The translations under genes were made by a program, and so were the position numbers. From Pseudomonas lalucatii (lineage in GTDB: Bacteria; Pseudomonadota; Gammaproteobacteria; Pseudomonadales; Pseudomonadaceae): 64,000 nucleotides of DNA. Shown piece after piece: positions 32,758 through 42,154 of this stretch. Within the stretch, counting starts at the first letter, position 1; each line of letters begins with the position of its first letter. Location of the stretch: the NCBI RefSeq assembly GCF_018398425.1, contig NZ_JADPMV010000001.1, positions 620,001 through 684,000 on the forward strand, written 5' to 3'. The notes under the pieces are model-generated. The model did no database searches. It was not told the origin of the DNA and saw nothing but the letters and a program-made list of their open reading frames with translations.

Positions 32758-34173
32758 ATGACCGAACGCATACCCGCGCGCCTCGTCGAGACCCTCGACC
32801 CGCGCAGCCCGCTACGCCTGACGCCCGCCCAGGCCGGGGGCGCCATCCACACCCGCAGCTTCACCGGGCTGTTCCGCGACCTGCGCCGCTATGGCGCCGG
32901 CGCTCTCTGCCTGCTGTTCTTCGGCACCGCCTGGCTGGACTGGGACGGCCGCCAGGCGGTGCTCTGGGACCTGGGCAACAGCCGCTTCCACATCTTCGGC
33001 GCGACCTTCTGGCCGCAGGACTTCATCCTGCTCTCGGCGCTGCTGATCATCTGCGCCTTCGGCCTGTTCTTCATCACCGTGCTGGCCGGCCGCGTCTGGT
33101 GCGGCTATGCCTGCCCGCAGAGCGTCTGGACCTGGCTGTTCATGTGGGTCGAGCGGCTCGCCGAGGGCGAGCGCAACCGGCGCATCCAGCTGGACGCCGC
33201 GCCCTGGTCGGCCGCCAAGCTGCTGCGCCGTGCCGCCAAGCATGGCCTGTGGCTGGCCATCAGCCTGGCCACCGCGCTGACCTTCGTCGGCTACTTCACG
33301 CCGATCCGCGCGCTGAGCGGCGACCTGTTCGGCCTGCAACTGGGCGCGACCAGCGCCTTCTGGCTGGCCTTCTTCACCGTCGCCACCTACCTCAACGCCG
33401 GCTGGCTGCGCGAGCAGGTGTGCCTGCACATGTGCCCCTACTCGCGCTTCCAGAGCGCCATGTTCGACGATGACACCCTGCTGGTGAGCTACGACAGCGC
33501 CCGCGGCGAGGGCCGCGGCCCGCGCAAGAAGGGCGCCGATCCGCGCGCCGAGGGCCTGGGCGACTGCATCGACTGCACCCTGTGCGTGCAGGTCTGCCCC
33601 ACCGGCATCGACATCCGCGACGGTCTGCAGCTGGACTGCATCAGCTGCGGCGCCTGCATCGACGCCTGCGACGAGGTGATGGACAAGATGGGCTACGCCC
33701 GTGGCCTGGTGCGCTACAGCTCCAGCCGCGCCCTGGCCGGCGGCAGGACCCGCTGGCTGCGGCCGAAGCTGCTGGGCTACGGCGCCATGCTGCTGCTCAT
33801 GATCGGCGCCTTCGCCTGGGCCCTGCAGGCCCGCCCCCTGCTGTCGCTGGACGTGAGCAAGGATCGCGGCCTGTACCGCTACAACAGCGCCGGCCAGGTG
33901 GAGAACAGCTACCGCCTCAAGCTCATCAACAAGAGCCAGCAGGCCCGGCGCTATGCCCTGGTCCTGGTCGACGCTCCCGGCCTGAGGCTGCAGGGCCCGG
34001 GCGAACTGAACCTGGCGCCCGGGGAAATCCGCGACCTGCCGGTCAGCGTGGCGCGCATCGGCACCCCGGCTGGAGGGGCGACACAATCGCTGCGCTTCGA
34101 GGTGCGCGAGCTGGACGAACCCGGCACCCGGGTCGGCACCGCCAGCACCTTCATCGCCCCCCGCGCGCCCTGA
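32758..34173 (+). CDS. ccoG: Cytochrome c oxidase accessory protein CcoG (RdxA/FixG)
   Basis: Polyferredoxin-like membrane protein that acts in copper handling for cbb3 oxidase assembly by reducing Cu(II). About 471 residues; five or so membrane helices, conserved WCGYACPQSVWTWLFMWVE and CLHMCPYSRFQSAM, two ferredoxin-type clusters (CIDCTLCVQVCPTG and CISCGACIDACD), then a C-terminal periplasmic domain. GAGGGGG lies 8 bases before this ATG; an ATG at 32752 is only 2 codons earlier but closer to the site. It stands alone, without ccoNOPQ or ccoHIS neighbours. Confidence 0.93.
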   Translation: MTERIPARLVETLDPRSPLRLTPAQAGGAIHTRSFTGLFRDLRRYGAGALCLLFFGTAWLDWDGRQAVLWDLGNSRFHIFGATFWPQDFILLSALLIICAFGLFFITVLAGRVWCGYACPQSVWTWLFMWVERLAEGERNRRIQLDAAPWSAAKLLRRAAKHGLWLAISLATALTFVGYFTPIRALSGDLFGLQLGATSAFWLAFFTVATYLNAGWLREQVCLHMCPYSRFQSAMFDDDTLLVSYDSARGEGRGPRKKGADPRAEGLGDCIDCTLCVQVCPTGIDIRDGLQLDCISCGACIDACDEVMDKMGYARGLVRYSSSRALAGGRTRWLRPKLLGYGAMLLLMIGAFAWALQARPLLSLDVSKDRGLYRYNSAGQVENSYRLKLINKSQQARRYALVLVDAPGLRLQGPGELNLAPGEIRDLPVSVARIGTPAGGATQSLRFEVRELDEPGTRVGTASTFIAPRAP

Positions 34174-34246
34174 GCCCCCTCGCATGGGCAGCCGTCAGCC
34201 AGTACAGTGGTGCGCTGAATCTGCAGCCACCGCGGGCCCCGACCGG

Positions 34247-35656
34247 ATGAAGCGATACGAGAGGCTGGCCGACCAGATCGCCGCGCTGATCCGCAGCGGC
34301 GTGCTGGCGCCCGGGGCACGGGTGCCCTCGGTGCGCCACGCCAGCCGCAGCCACGGGGTCAGCCCGTCGACCGTGTTCCAGGCCTACTACCTGCTGGAGG
34401 ACCGAGGGCTGATCCAGGCCCGCCCGCGCTCCGGCTACTTCGTCCGCGAGCACGCCCGCCAGCTGCTGCCCGAACCGGAGATCGGCAGCGCCCAGGCCCA
34501 GCCCGCCGAGGTCGACGTCAGCGAGCTGGTGTTCTCCGTGCTCGGCTCGCTCAAGGACCCGGACACCGTGCCGTTCGGCTCGGCCTTCCCCAGCCCGGCG
34601 CTGTTCCCCCTGGCGCGCCTGGCCCGCAGCATGGCCCACGGCCTGCGCGACCTGGCGCCGCAGGCGGTGATTGCCGACATGACCGCCGGCAACCCCGAAC
34701 TGCGCCGGCAGATCGCCCTGCGCTACATGGCCTGCGGCGTACGCCTGCCGCCCGCGGAGCTGGTGATCAGCAACGGCGCCCTGGAGGCGCTCAACCTGTG
34801 CCTGCAGTGCGTCACCCAGCCGGGCGACCTGGTGGCCATCGAGGCACCGGCCTTCTACGCCACCCTGCAGGTGCTCGAACGGCTCAAGCTCAAGGCCGTG
34901 GAGATCCCCGTGCATCCGCGCGAGGGCATCGACCTGGAGCGCCTGGCCAGCAGCCTGACCCGGCTGCCGGTCAAGGCCTGCTGGTTCATGAGCAGCCTGC
35001 AGAATCCCCTGGGCGCGAGCATGAGCGAGGCCAAGAAGGCCGCGCTGTACGAACTGCTGCAGCGGCATCAGGTGCCGCTGATCGAGGACGACGTCTACGC
35101 CGAGCTGTACTTCGGCGCCCAGTCGCCCCGACCGGTGAAGAGCTTCGACCGCGACGGCCTGGTGATGCACTGCGGCTCCTTCTCCAAGTGCCTGGCGCCG
35201 GGCTACCGGGTCGGCTGGGTCGCCGGCGGCCGCTACGCCGAACAGATCGGTCGGCTCAGGCTGATGACCACCATCTCGCCTTCGGTGCCGGCCCAGGCAG
35301 CCCTGGCCGACTACCTGCAGCACGGCGGCTACGACCGCCACCTGCGCAGGCTGCGCCATGCCCTGGAGGCCCAGCAGGGCGCCATGCTGGCCGCCGCCGC
35401 GCGGCACTTCCCGGCCGACACCCGGGTCAGCCAGCCGAGCGGCGGCTACTTCCTCTGGTTCGAGTTCCCCGAACGGGTCGACTCCCTGCAGCTGTTCCAA
35501 CTGGCCCTGGCCCAGGGCATCAGCCTCGCCCCGGGACCGATCTTCTCCGCCACCCGGCGCTTCGGCAACTGCGCCCGGCTCAACTACGGCCACCCCTGGG
35601 ATGCCCGCAGCGAGCAGGCCATGGCCACCCTCGGGCGCATCCTCGCGGCCTTCTGA
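34247..35656 (+). CDS. MocR-type GntR regulator with aminotransferase domain
   Basis: 469 residues: N-terminal GntR winged helix (YERLADQIAALIRSGVLAPGARVPSVRHASR...VSPSTVFQAYYLLEDRGLI, about 1-70) linked to a fold type I PLP-binding aminotransferase-like domain, with the PLP Lys in HCGSFSKCLAPGYRVGW. Such proteins use PLP plus a ligand to sense rather than catalyse. Its target is not evident: no divergent gene, and the downstream gene is a membrane hydrolase. Start MKRYERL is the usual MocR N-terminus. Confidence 0.9.
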   Translation: MKRYERLADQIAALIRSGVLAPGARVPSVRHASRSHGVSPSTVFQAYYLLEDRGLIQARPRSGYFVREHARQLLPEPEIGSAQAQPAEVDVSELVFSVLGSLKDPDTVPFGSAFPSPALFPLARLARSMAHGLRDLAPQAVIADMTAGNPELRRQIALRYMACGVRLPPAELVISNGALEALNLCLQCVTQPGDLVAIEAPAFYATLQVLERLKLKAVEIPVHPREGIDLERLASSLTRLPVKACWFMSSLQNPLGASMSEAKKAALYELLQRHQVPLIEDDVYAELYFGAQSPRPVKSFDRDGLVMHCGSFSKCLAPGYRVGWVAGGRYAEQIGRLRLMTTISPSVPAQAALADYLQHGGYDRHLRRLRHALEAQQGAMLAAAARHFPADTRVSQPSGGYFLWFEFPERVDSLQLFQLALAQGISLAPGPIFSATRRFGNCARLNYGHPWDARSEQAMATLGRILAAF

Positions 35657-35762
35657 GCAGCCCCTGGCGCGGGCGCTTCGTAACCTTTGCTTGAAATTTA
35701 GCGGCAGCCGCGGCGCGGCGCCTCGGTTAACTTAGGGCATTGCCCGCAACCGAGGTCCACCC

Positions 35763-36830
35763 ATGGATTCGCTTACCCAGGCCCTGCTCGGCGCCACCCT
35801 CCAGGGCGCCCTGCTCGGCCGCTGGCAGGGGCGCAAGGCACTGCTGTATGGCGCCGCCCTCGGCACCCTGCCCGACCTCGACGTGGTGATCAACTACGGC
35901 GACGCGGTGGCGAACATGACCTACCACCGCGGCTTCACTCACTCGCTGTTCGTCCTCTCCGGCCTGGCCCTGCTGCTGACCTGGCTGATCCGCCGCTTTC
36001 GCCCGCACCCCGGCTATTCGGCCCGACGCCTGCTGGCCACGGTCGCCCTGGTGCTGCTGACCCACCCCCTGCTCGACTGCTTCACCAGCTACGGCACGCA
36101 GATCTTCTGGCCACTGCCCCAGGTGCCGGTGGCCTGGTCGAGCATCTTCATCATCGACCCGCTCTACACCGCGCCGCTGCTGGTTGCGGTGCTGTTCGGC
36201 GCGTTCTACGACCTGCGCGCCAAGGCACCCAGGGCGGCGCTGCTCGCCCTGGGCCTGTCCAGCCTCTACCTGGCCTCGACCCTGGCCGGCAAGGCCATGG
36301 CCGAGCGGCGCGTGGAAGCCGAACTGGCGCGTCAGGGCATCCAGGCCGAGGCGCTGTTCAGCACGCCGACGCCGCTCAACAGCCTGCTATGGCGGGTGAT
36401 AGTGCTGGACGGCGAGTCCTACCACGAGGCCCTGGTCGGCTGGCTCGACGAGCAGCCGCCGCGCCTCGAACGCATTCCCCGCGGCACCGCCCTGGCCGTA
36501 CCCCTGGCACAGTCGCCGGCGCACCGCCGCCTGCACTGGTTCACCAACGGTGTGCTGCGCTACGACCGGATCGACGAGCACCTGGTGGTCACCGACCTGC
36601 GCCTGGGCATGACCGGCTTCCATCCGTTCCGCTTCGATTTCGCCCACTGGCAGGACGGCGCCTGGCAGGTCAACCCGCAGATCCCGCGCTGGCCCATGGA
36701 CCGCGGCAACCCGCAGCACCTCGCCCTGTTGTGGGCGCGCATCTGGCAGCCCGAGGTCGAGATACCGCTGGCCGCCTGGGCCGCCGAGCTGGGCAAACCG
36801 CTGCTGGCGGCCAAGCCGCGCCACGACTGA
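35763..36830 (+). CDS. YdjM-like membrane-bound metal-dependent hydrolase
   Basis: 355 residues, family once called LexA-binding inner membrane-associated hydrolase. Conserved start DSLTQALLGATLQGALLG, DLDVVINYGD and the HRGFTHSLF motif with His residues for metal, within about five membrane helices; C-terminal half soluble. Function is not known biochemically. No SOS box was seen upstream. Confidence 0.85.
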   Translation: MDSLTQALLGATLQGALLGRWQGRKALLYGAALGTLPDLDVVINYGDAVANMTYHRGFTHSLFVLSGLALLLTWLIRRFRPHPGYSARRLLATVALVLLTHPLLDCFTSYGTQIFWPLPQVPVAWSSIFIIDPLYTAPLLVAVLFGAFYDLRAKAPRAALLALGLSSLYLASTLAGKAMAERRVEAELARQGIQAEALFSTPTPLNSLLWRVIVLDGESYHEALVGWLDEQPPRLERIPRGTALAVPLAQSPAHRRLHWFTNGVLRYDRIDEHLVVTDLRLGMTGFHPFRFDFAHWQDGAWQVNPQIPRWPMDRGNPQHLALLWARIWQPEVEIPLAAWAAELGKPLLAAKPRHD

Positions 36831-36849
36831 GGACCGTCGGCCCGCCGGC

Positions 36850-38793
36850 TCAGGTGCGGAACTGTCGCACCAGGTCCTGCAGCTCGACGCCCAGGCGCGC
36901 CAGCTCGGCGCTGGAGGCGGCCGTCTGCTGACTGGCGCCGGCACTCTGTTCGCCGATGTCGCGCACCCGGGTGATGCTTTCGCCTATGGTCTCCGCCACG
37001 GCGCTCTGCTCCTCGGCGGCGGCGGCGATCTGCTGGTTCATCTGCTCGATGGTGCTCACCGCCTGGGTGATCCGCCCCAGGGCCTCACCGGCCTCGCCGG
37101 CCAGGGCGACGGTGCGCTGGGTCAGGCTGCGGCTGCTCTCCATCTGCCGCACGGCACCCTGGGCCATGTGCTGCAGGCTGGCGATCAGCGCCTCGATTTC
37201 CTCGGTCGAGTCGTGGGTGCGCCGCGCCAGGGCGCGCACCTCGTCGGCGACCACGGCGAAGCCGCGGCCCTGCTCGCCGGCCCGCGCCGCCTCGATGGCG
37301 GCATTGAGCGCCAGCAGGTTGGTCTGCTCGGCGACACTGCGGATCACCTCCAGCACGCCGCCGATGCGGGTGCTTTCCTGGTTCAGCGCGGCGATGCCCT
37401 CGGCCGACTGCTCCACCGCACCGGCCAGCTCGGCGACCTGGCCGACCGCGTGCTGCACCAGGCGATTGCCCTGCTGCGCCTCGCGGTCGGCTTCGCCCGC
37501 GGCCACCGAGGCCTGCTCGGCGTTCTGCGCCACTTCCTGCACGGTCGCCACCATCTGGTGCATGGCGGTGGCGGTCTGTTCGGTTTCCAGCTTCTGCTGC
37601 TGCACCCCGGCGCTGGTCTGCGCGGTGACGGCCGAGAGCTGCTCCGCCGCCGCGGCGATCTGCCCGACGCCGGCACCGATGCGCCCGACCAGGTGGCGCA
37701 GGCTGTCGGTCATGCCCTGCATGGCGAGCATCAGCTGGCCCAGCTCGTCCCGGCGCTGCAGCGGCAGGTCCTGACTCAGGTCGCCTTCGGCGATGCGCCG
37801 GGCAAAGGCCACGCTCTGCCGCAGCGGGCCGACGATCGAACGGGAAATCAGCAACGCGGCGCACATGCCGAGCAGCACCGCCGCCAGCCCCATGACCGCC
37901 AGCATCAGCAGCGCCCGGCGACTCTCGCCGGCCATCTCCTGCTCCTCGCGGGCCTGCGCCGCCTGCGCCAGGTCCAGGACCTGCCGCGCCTGCTCGAGCA
38001 TCGCCGCCTCGCTCAGGCGGTTCTGTGCACGCACCTGCTGGTAGTTGGCGAACGCCTGCTGATACAGCTGCAGGGCCTGCAGGCTGGCCTCGATCGCGGC
38101 CTTCTGCCCCTCGTTCAGCCAGACCATCAGGCTGGTGGCCACGCCGTGCAGGTCGTCGCGCACGTACGCCCACTCCTCCAGCGCCTCGGCCGAACCGTCG
38201 ATGACGTACAGGCTCTCGTACCCGCGCAGGTCGAGCATGCGCTTGCTCAGCCCGGAGGCGGTTTCCGCCAGGGTCAAGGGGTCGCTGCCGCGCAGCTGGT
38301 CGCCCTGCAGGCGCAACTCGCGCACGGCGTCATACATGTCCAGTTCGAGGCTGTCGAACTGCTCGCGGGCCTGGCCGGCCGCCAGGTTCATCTGCTCGCG
38401 AGCCTGGCGCGCCCTGCTCTGTTGCTGGACGAAATCCTCGAACTGCTGGGCATAGGCCTGGACGGCCTGATCGATGCTCCGCAACTGCACGCTCGGCACG
38501 TCGGTCCCCTCGGCCAGGCGCTCGCGCACTATGGCGAGGCCCTCGCGCATCGCGTCGGCGGCCTCTGCGCTGTGGCTCAGGGCGAAATCCCGCTCGAGGC
38601 GCCGCGCCTGGAGAATCTGCGCCTCGATGGCCGCCAGGCTGCTGGCCCTGGCATGCCCCTGGAGGACCTCGTCGAGGGCGACAAAACCGGTGGCGACGAC
38701 GGCAACGGTGAGCAAGAGCACCAGGGCGAAACCGCCGAGCAGCTTCTTGCCCACGGCAAGGTCGGCGAACAGGCGGGTGGCAGACTGCAGCAT
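36850..38793 (-). CDS. Methyl-accepting chemotaxis protein, probable HBM sensor type
   Basis: Chemoreceptor of 647 residues. Membrane segment about 17-37, a long all-helical periplasmic domain (about 40-285) with [13 protein letters not shown] and a second bundle, consistent with the helical bimodular (HBM) sensor, a second membrane segment [27 protein letters not shown], and the signalling hairpin [19 protein letters not shown]. No C-terminal CheR-docking pentapeptide. HBM receptors often sense organic acids; ligand unknown here. The leader has AATAACAACGGAGA, a Crc-like site before the ribosome site. Confidence 0.9.
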   Translation of the reverse strand: MLQSATRLFADLAVGKKLLGGFALVLLLTVAVVATGFVALDEVLQGHARASSLAAIEAQILQARRLERDFALSHSAEAADAMREGLAIVRERLAEGTDVPSVQLRSIDQAVQAYAQQFEDFVQQQSRARQAREQMNLAAGQAREQFDSLELDMYDAVRELRLQGDQLRGSDPLTLAETASGLSKRMLDLRGYESLYVIDGSAEALEEWAYVRDDLHGVATSLMVWLNEGQKAAIEASLQALQLYQQAFANYQQVRAQNRLSEAAMLEQARQVLDLAQAAQAREEQEMAGESRRALLMLAVMGLAAVLLGMCAALLISRSIVGPLRQSVAFARRIAEGDLSQDLPLQRRDELGQLMLAMQGMTDSLRHLVGRIGAGVGQIAAAAEQLSAVTAQTSAGVQQQKLETEQTATAMHQMVATVQEVAQNAEQASVAAGEADREAQQGNRLVQHAVGQVAELAGAVEQSAEGIAALNQESTRIGGVLEVIRSVAEQTNLLALNAAIEAARAGEQGRGFAVVADEVRALARRTHDSTEEIEALIASLQHMAQGAVRQMESSRSLTQRTVALAGEAGEALGRITQAVSTIEQMNQQIAAAAEEQSAVAETIGESITRVRDIGEQSAGASQQTAASSAELARLGVELQDLVRQFRT

Positions 38794-39181
38794 GGGGGGC
38801 TCTCCGTTGTTATTGGCCGCGCCGGCGCGAGCCCGGTCGAAGGCGAAGGGCTCGCTGCGCGTAAGCGGACAGAGGCAATCCCTGTACCAGCTTGGCCGTC
38901 GTGGCCTGTGGCGGGCCGGCGACGGGAGCCCGGCGGCACGGGTTCGAACAACTGGAGAAGGAGCGCGCGGCCAGGCACCGCGGCCAAGGGGCGGATTATC
39001 GCCACCAGACGCCATCAAGGCGGCGGATTGCCGCCGAGAGTTCATGAGCCGGCAGGCTGCCGGCGACTGCCGCGCCAAGCCACAGGGGCGCCTGGCGCTG
39101 CGCCCTTCGCCTGGCCCCACCCACTCGCCCCAGCAGACCGCGCCGGCCCGCGCGGCGCGGCGGCGGCCGGCCAGGTTCAGG
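38794..39181. other. Intergenic region upstream of the chemoreceptor gene
   Basis: About 390 bases, GC-rich, with no credible gene. Holds the receptor leader with its A-rich AATAACAA site (38807-38814). I could not find a convincing sigma-28 promoter. The maiA-proximal end has no T-run terminator. Confidence 0.5.
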
Positions 39182-39832
39182 CTACTGGGCGTCGGGTTGC
39201 GCCTCTGGTGCCGCCTGCTTGAACGCCGCCAGCCCCTCGCAACGCGCCGCCATCGCGAGCAGGCGGGGGTAGTCCTCGAGCGCGCAGTCGAAGCGACGGG
39301 CGTTGTACAGCTGGGGAATCAGGCAGGCCTCCAGGTAGCCGGGCCGCTCGCCGAGGGACAGGCGTCCGTCGAACGGCGCCAGGCCCTGCTCCACCGCGGT
39401 CAGGCCACGGGCCACCCAATGCCGGTACCAGGTGTTCTTCGCCTCGTCGCTGGCCCCCAGTTCGGCGGACAGGTACTGCAGCACCCGCAGGTTGTTCAGC
39501 GGATGCACCTCGCAGGCGATATGCAACGCCAGCGCCCGCACCCGCGCACGCTGGGCCGGGTCGGCCGGCAGCAGCGCCGGCACCGGATAGACCTCCTCCA
39601 GGTACTCGAGGATCGCCACCGACTGGGCGATGCGCACGCCGTGATTGCCGGCATCGACCAGCAGCGGCACCAGCTCCTGCGGGTTGAGCGCCTGGTACTC
39701 GGGGGCGTGCTGCTGGCCGCCGTCCTTGACCAGGTGCACCGGCACCTGCTTGTAGCCCAGGCCCTTGAGGTTGAGGGCGATGCGCACCCGATAGGCGGCG
39801 CTGGAGCGCCAGTAGCTATAGAGCGTCAACAT
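39182..39832 (-). CDS. maiA: Maleylacetoacetate isomerase
   Basis: Zeta-class glutathione transferase fold, 216 residues, isomerises maleylacetoacetate to fumarylacetoacetate in tyrosine breakdown. N-terminal thioredoxin-fold active site [20 protein letters not shown] and the cis-Pro/QS segment [16 protein letters not shown], then the helical domain ending [20 protein letters not shown]. Last gene of the hpd-hmgA-fah-maiA series, 23 bases after fah. Confidence 0.95.
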   Translation of the reverse strand: MLTLYSYWRSSAAYRVRIALNLKGLGYKQVPVHLVKDGGQQHAPEYQALNPQELVPLLVDAGNHGVRIAQSVAILEYLEEVYPVPALLPADPAQRARVRALALHIACEVHPLNNLRVLQYLSAELGASDEAKNTWYRHWVARGLTAVEQGLAPFDGRLSLGERPGYLEACLIPQLYNARRFDCALEDYPRLLAMAARCEGLAAFKQAAPEAQPDAQ

Positions 39833-39855
39833 GGCAGAGCCTCCGCCCGCGGCGG

Positions 39856-40839
39856 TCAGGGTTCATAGCGTTCGACCTGCTGGTCGATGGCGCCGAAGAT
39901 GCTCCGGCCCTCGGCGTCGAACATCTCGATGCGCACCCGGTCGCCGAACTTGAGGAAGGGCGTGCGGGCCTCGCCCTGTTCGATGATCTCCAGCATGCGC
40001 TTCTCGGCCAGGCAGGAAGAACCGGCACTGCGGTCGTAGTTGGACACCGTGCCCGAGCCGATGATGGTGCCGGCGCCCAGGGGCCGGGTCTTGGCGGCGT
40101 GGGCCACCAGGGTGGGGAAATTGAAGGTCATGTCGGTGCCGGCGTCCGGCTGGCCGAACAGCGCGCCGTTGATATGCGACACCAGCGGCCGCTGCACCTT
40201 GCCGTCCTTCCAGCAGTCGCCCAGCTCGTCCGGGGTCACCGCCACCGGCGAGAAGCTCGACGACGGCTTGCTCTGGTAGAAGCCGAAGCCCTTGGCCAGC
40301 TCGCCGGGGATCAGGTTGCGCAGCGACACGTCGTTGACCAGCATCAGCAGCTGGATGTGCGCGGCGGCCTCGGCCGGCGTGGCGCCCATCGGCACGTCGT
40401 CGGTGATCACCGCCAGCTCGGCCTCCAGGTCGATGCCCCAGGCCTCATCGGCCAGCTGAATCGGGCTGTGTGGCGGGATGAAGGCGTCGGCGCCGCCCTG
40501 GTACATCAGCGGGTCGTGCCAGAAACTCTCCGGCATCTCGGCGCCGCGGGCCTTGCGCACCAGCTCCACATGGTTGACGTAGGCGCTGCCGTCGGCCCAG
40601 TGGTAGGCCCGCGGCAAGGGGCTGTGGCAATCGGCCTGATCGAAGACGAAGGCGTCTTCGCACAGGCCGTTGTTCAGGCGCTGGTAGATGGCCTCCAGCT
40701 GGGGACGCTTGATCGCCCAGTCGTCCAGAGCGGCCTGCAGGGTGGCGGCAATCTGCGGGACCTTCACCGCCCGGGACAGATCGCGGGAGACCACCAGCAG
40801 TTCGCCATCACGGCCTTGATTCAAAGAAGCGAGTTTCAT
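39856..40839 (-). CDS. Fumarylacetoacetate hydrolase family protein
   Basis: Splits fumarylacetoacetate to fumarate and acetoacetate, the last tyrosine-catabolic step. 327 residues, shorter than the classic eukaryote-like FAH. Metal-binding WGIDLEAELAVITDDVP, NDVSLRNLIP, FGFYQSKPSSSFSP, and SGTVSNYDRSAGSSCLAEKR. The start is ATG at 40839 with GAGGA 7 bases before; a TTG two codons upstream is less likely. Lies between maiA and the short hmgA-type gene, with a REP-like doublet filling the gap upstream. Confidence 0.93.
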   Translation of the reverse strand: MKLASLNQGRDGELLVVSRDLSRAVKVPQIAATLQAALDDWAIKRPQLEAIYQRLNNGLCEDAFVFDQADCHSPLPRAYHWADGSAYVNHVELVRKARGAEMPESFWHDPLMYQGGADAFIPPHSPIQLADEAWGIDLEAELAVITDDVPMGATPAEAAAHIQLLMLVNDVSLRNLIPGELAKGFGFYQSKPSSSFSPVAVTPDELGDCWKDGKVQRPLVSHINGALFGQPDAGTDMTFNFPTLVAHAAKTRPLGAGTIIGSGTVSNYDRSAGSSCLAEKRMLEIIEQGEARTPFLKFGDRVRIEMFDAEGRSIFGAIDQQVERYEP

Positions 40840-40851
40840 GCTCAATCCTCA

Positions 40852-40911
40852 TAGGGTGCGCGCTGCGCACCTCAGCTGTTCTTCAGGTAGCGGTGCGCGC
40901 GGCGCCCCCTA
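40852..40911. repeat. REP-like hairpin doublet between hmgA and fah
   Basis: Outer arms TAGGGTGCGC (40852-40861) and GCGCCCCCTA (40902-40911, one mismatch to its complement) enclose an inner hairpin GGTGCGC-GCT-GCGCACC (40855-40871) and a second GGTGCGC copy (40892-40898). Same design as the element at 42068-42135. Confidence 0.7.
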
Positions 40912-40913
40912 CT

Positions 40914-42053
40914 TCAGTGGTCTTTGCCCGGCGCACGCCAGGAGTTCACGTATTCGGCGACATCCACCGCCGCGGCGGCCTCGCCGACCTCCAGGGCGCG
41001 ACGGGTGTCGATCATCACCGCCACCTCCTCTACGAAGGTCGCCGGGCTTTCCTGGCTCTTCTTCAGCGCCTTGGGATGGGGGCCGTGGGGGAAGCCGCAG
41101 GGGTGCAGGGTGACCATGCCGGCCTCGATATTGTCGCGACTGAAGAAGTTGCCACGGTGGTAGAACAGCACTTCGTCGTAGTCGTCGTTGTTGTGGTAGA
41201 ACGGCACCTTGAGCGCGCCGGGGTCGCTCTCCACCGGGCGCGGGGTGAAGGTGCAGACCACGAAGCCGTTGGCCACGAAGGTGGTGTGCGCCGACGGCGG
41301 CAGGTGGTAGCGGTGGCTCATCAGCGGGCGGATGTCCCGCCAGTTGAGGCGCACCACGGTGTTGTCGCCATGCCAGCCGACCACGTCCAGCGGGTTGTAG
41401 GGGTAGGTCACGGTGCTGATCTGGCCGCGCCGCTTGATGCGGATCTGCCAGCTGCTCTCGTCCTGCTGGGCCTTGAAGGCAGCGTCCAGGCGCGGATGGT
41501 CGAGCACCGCCGCATCGAAGATCGCCTGCGGGCCGAGCAGGCCCTTGTCCGGCAGCTGGTAGGCACCGTCCGAACTCTCGATCAGCAGCATGAAGGTCGG
41601 CTCGCTGGCCTCGATGCGCCAGGCGGTGCCGCGCGGAATCATCAGGTAATCGCCGTCGCGGTACTCCAGGTGGCCGAAGTCGCAGTAGAAGTGCCCCGTC
41701 CCTTCGTGGATGAACAGCAGGTCGTCGCCGTCGGCATTGCGCACCAGATGGCCCATGGCGCCGTGGCTCTTCCACACCCGCAGCTTGACGTCGCCGTTGT
41801 GCAGGCACAGTGGCGCCAGCAGCGGGCAGTCGCGCTCGCTGGCGATGTCGTTGAAATTGAAGGCATGGGGCCGCAGCGGTCCCTGCCAGTCGATCCAGCC
41901 GGTGGGCGGATGCTTGTGGTGCAGGTGCGCGGTGGGGCCGAAGAAGCCCTCGCGACCCATCTCCCGCTCGTAGGTGCCCTCGGGAAAATCGCAGTGCGCC
42001 TGGCGTGAACACTCGCCCTCGCGCAGGGGGAAACTGATCCATTTGCGGCTCAT
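40914..42053 (-). CDS. hmgA: Homogentisate 1,2-dioxygenase, short form
   Basis: Iron-dependent ring cleavage of homogentisate to maleylacetoacetate. 379 residues, about 50 fewer than the well-studied HmgA, and of the cupin subgroup found beside hpd in Shewanella and some pseudomonads. Probable iron ligands lie in HNNDDYDEVLFYHRG and TLHPCGFPHGPHP; ARPHAFNFNDI-like and LLFIHEGTGHFYCDFGHLEY are other conserved blocks. The start MSRKWISFP has a GGGAG-like site before it. Operon position between hpd and fah is the main support for the substrate. Confidence 0.88.
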   Translation of the reverse strand: MSRKWISFPLREGECSRQAHCDFPEGTYEREMGREGFFGPTAHLHHKHPPTGWIDWQGPLRPHAFNFNDIASERDCPLLAPLCLHNGDVKLRVWKSHGAMGHLVRNADGDDLLFIHEGTGHFYCDFGHLEYRDGDYLMIPRGTAWRIEASEPTFMLLIESSDGAYQLPDKGLLGPQAIFDAAVLDHPRLDAAFKAQQDESSWQIRIKRRGQISTVTYPYNPLDVVGWHGDNTVVRLNWRDIRPLMSHRYHLPPSAHTTFVANGFVVCTFTPRPVESDPGALKVPFYHNNDDYDEVLFYHRGNFFSRDNIEAGMVTLHPCGFPHGPHPKALKKSQESPATFVEEVAVMIDTRRALEVGEAAAAVDVAEYVNSWRAPGKDH

Positions 42054-42067
42054 GAGAAGACTCCCTC

Positions 42068-42135
42068 TAGGGTGCGCCACGCGCACCTCATAACTCGGCA
42101 TTGCGGGTGCGCGGGGCGCACCCTAAGGACTGCCG
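42068..42135. repeat. REP-like hairpin doublet between hpd and hmgA
   Basis: Perfect 10-base outer arms TAGGGTGCGC (42068-42077) and GCGCACCCTA (42126-42135) enclose two 7-bp hairpins GGTGCGC-CAC-GCGCACC and GGTGCGC-GGG-GCGCACC. It occupies most of the 101-base gap, so it is transcribed within the operon. Confidence 0.75.
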
Positions 42136-42154
42136 GGCCTAGGCCCGGCCGGGA

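Noticed and set aside
36850..38793. Sigma-28 promoter expected for a chemoreceptor gene
   Set aside because: No TAAA-N15-GCCGATAA-like match found upstream; not reported as a feature.
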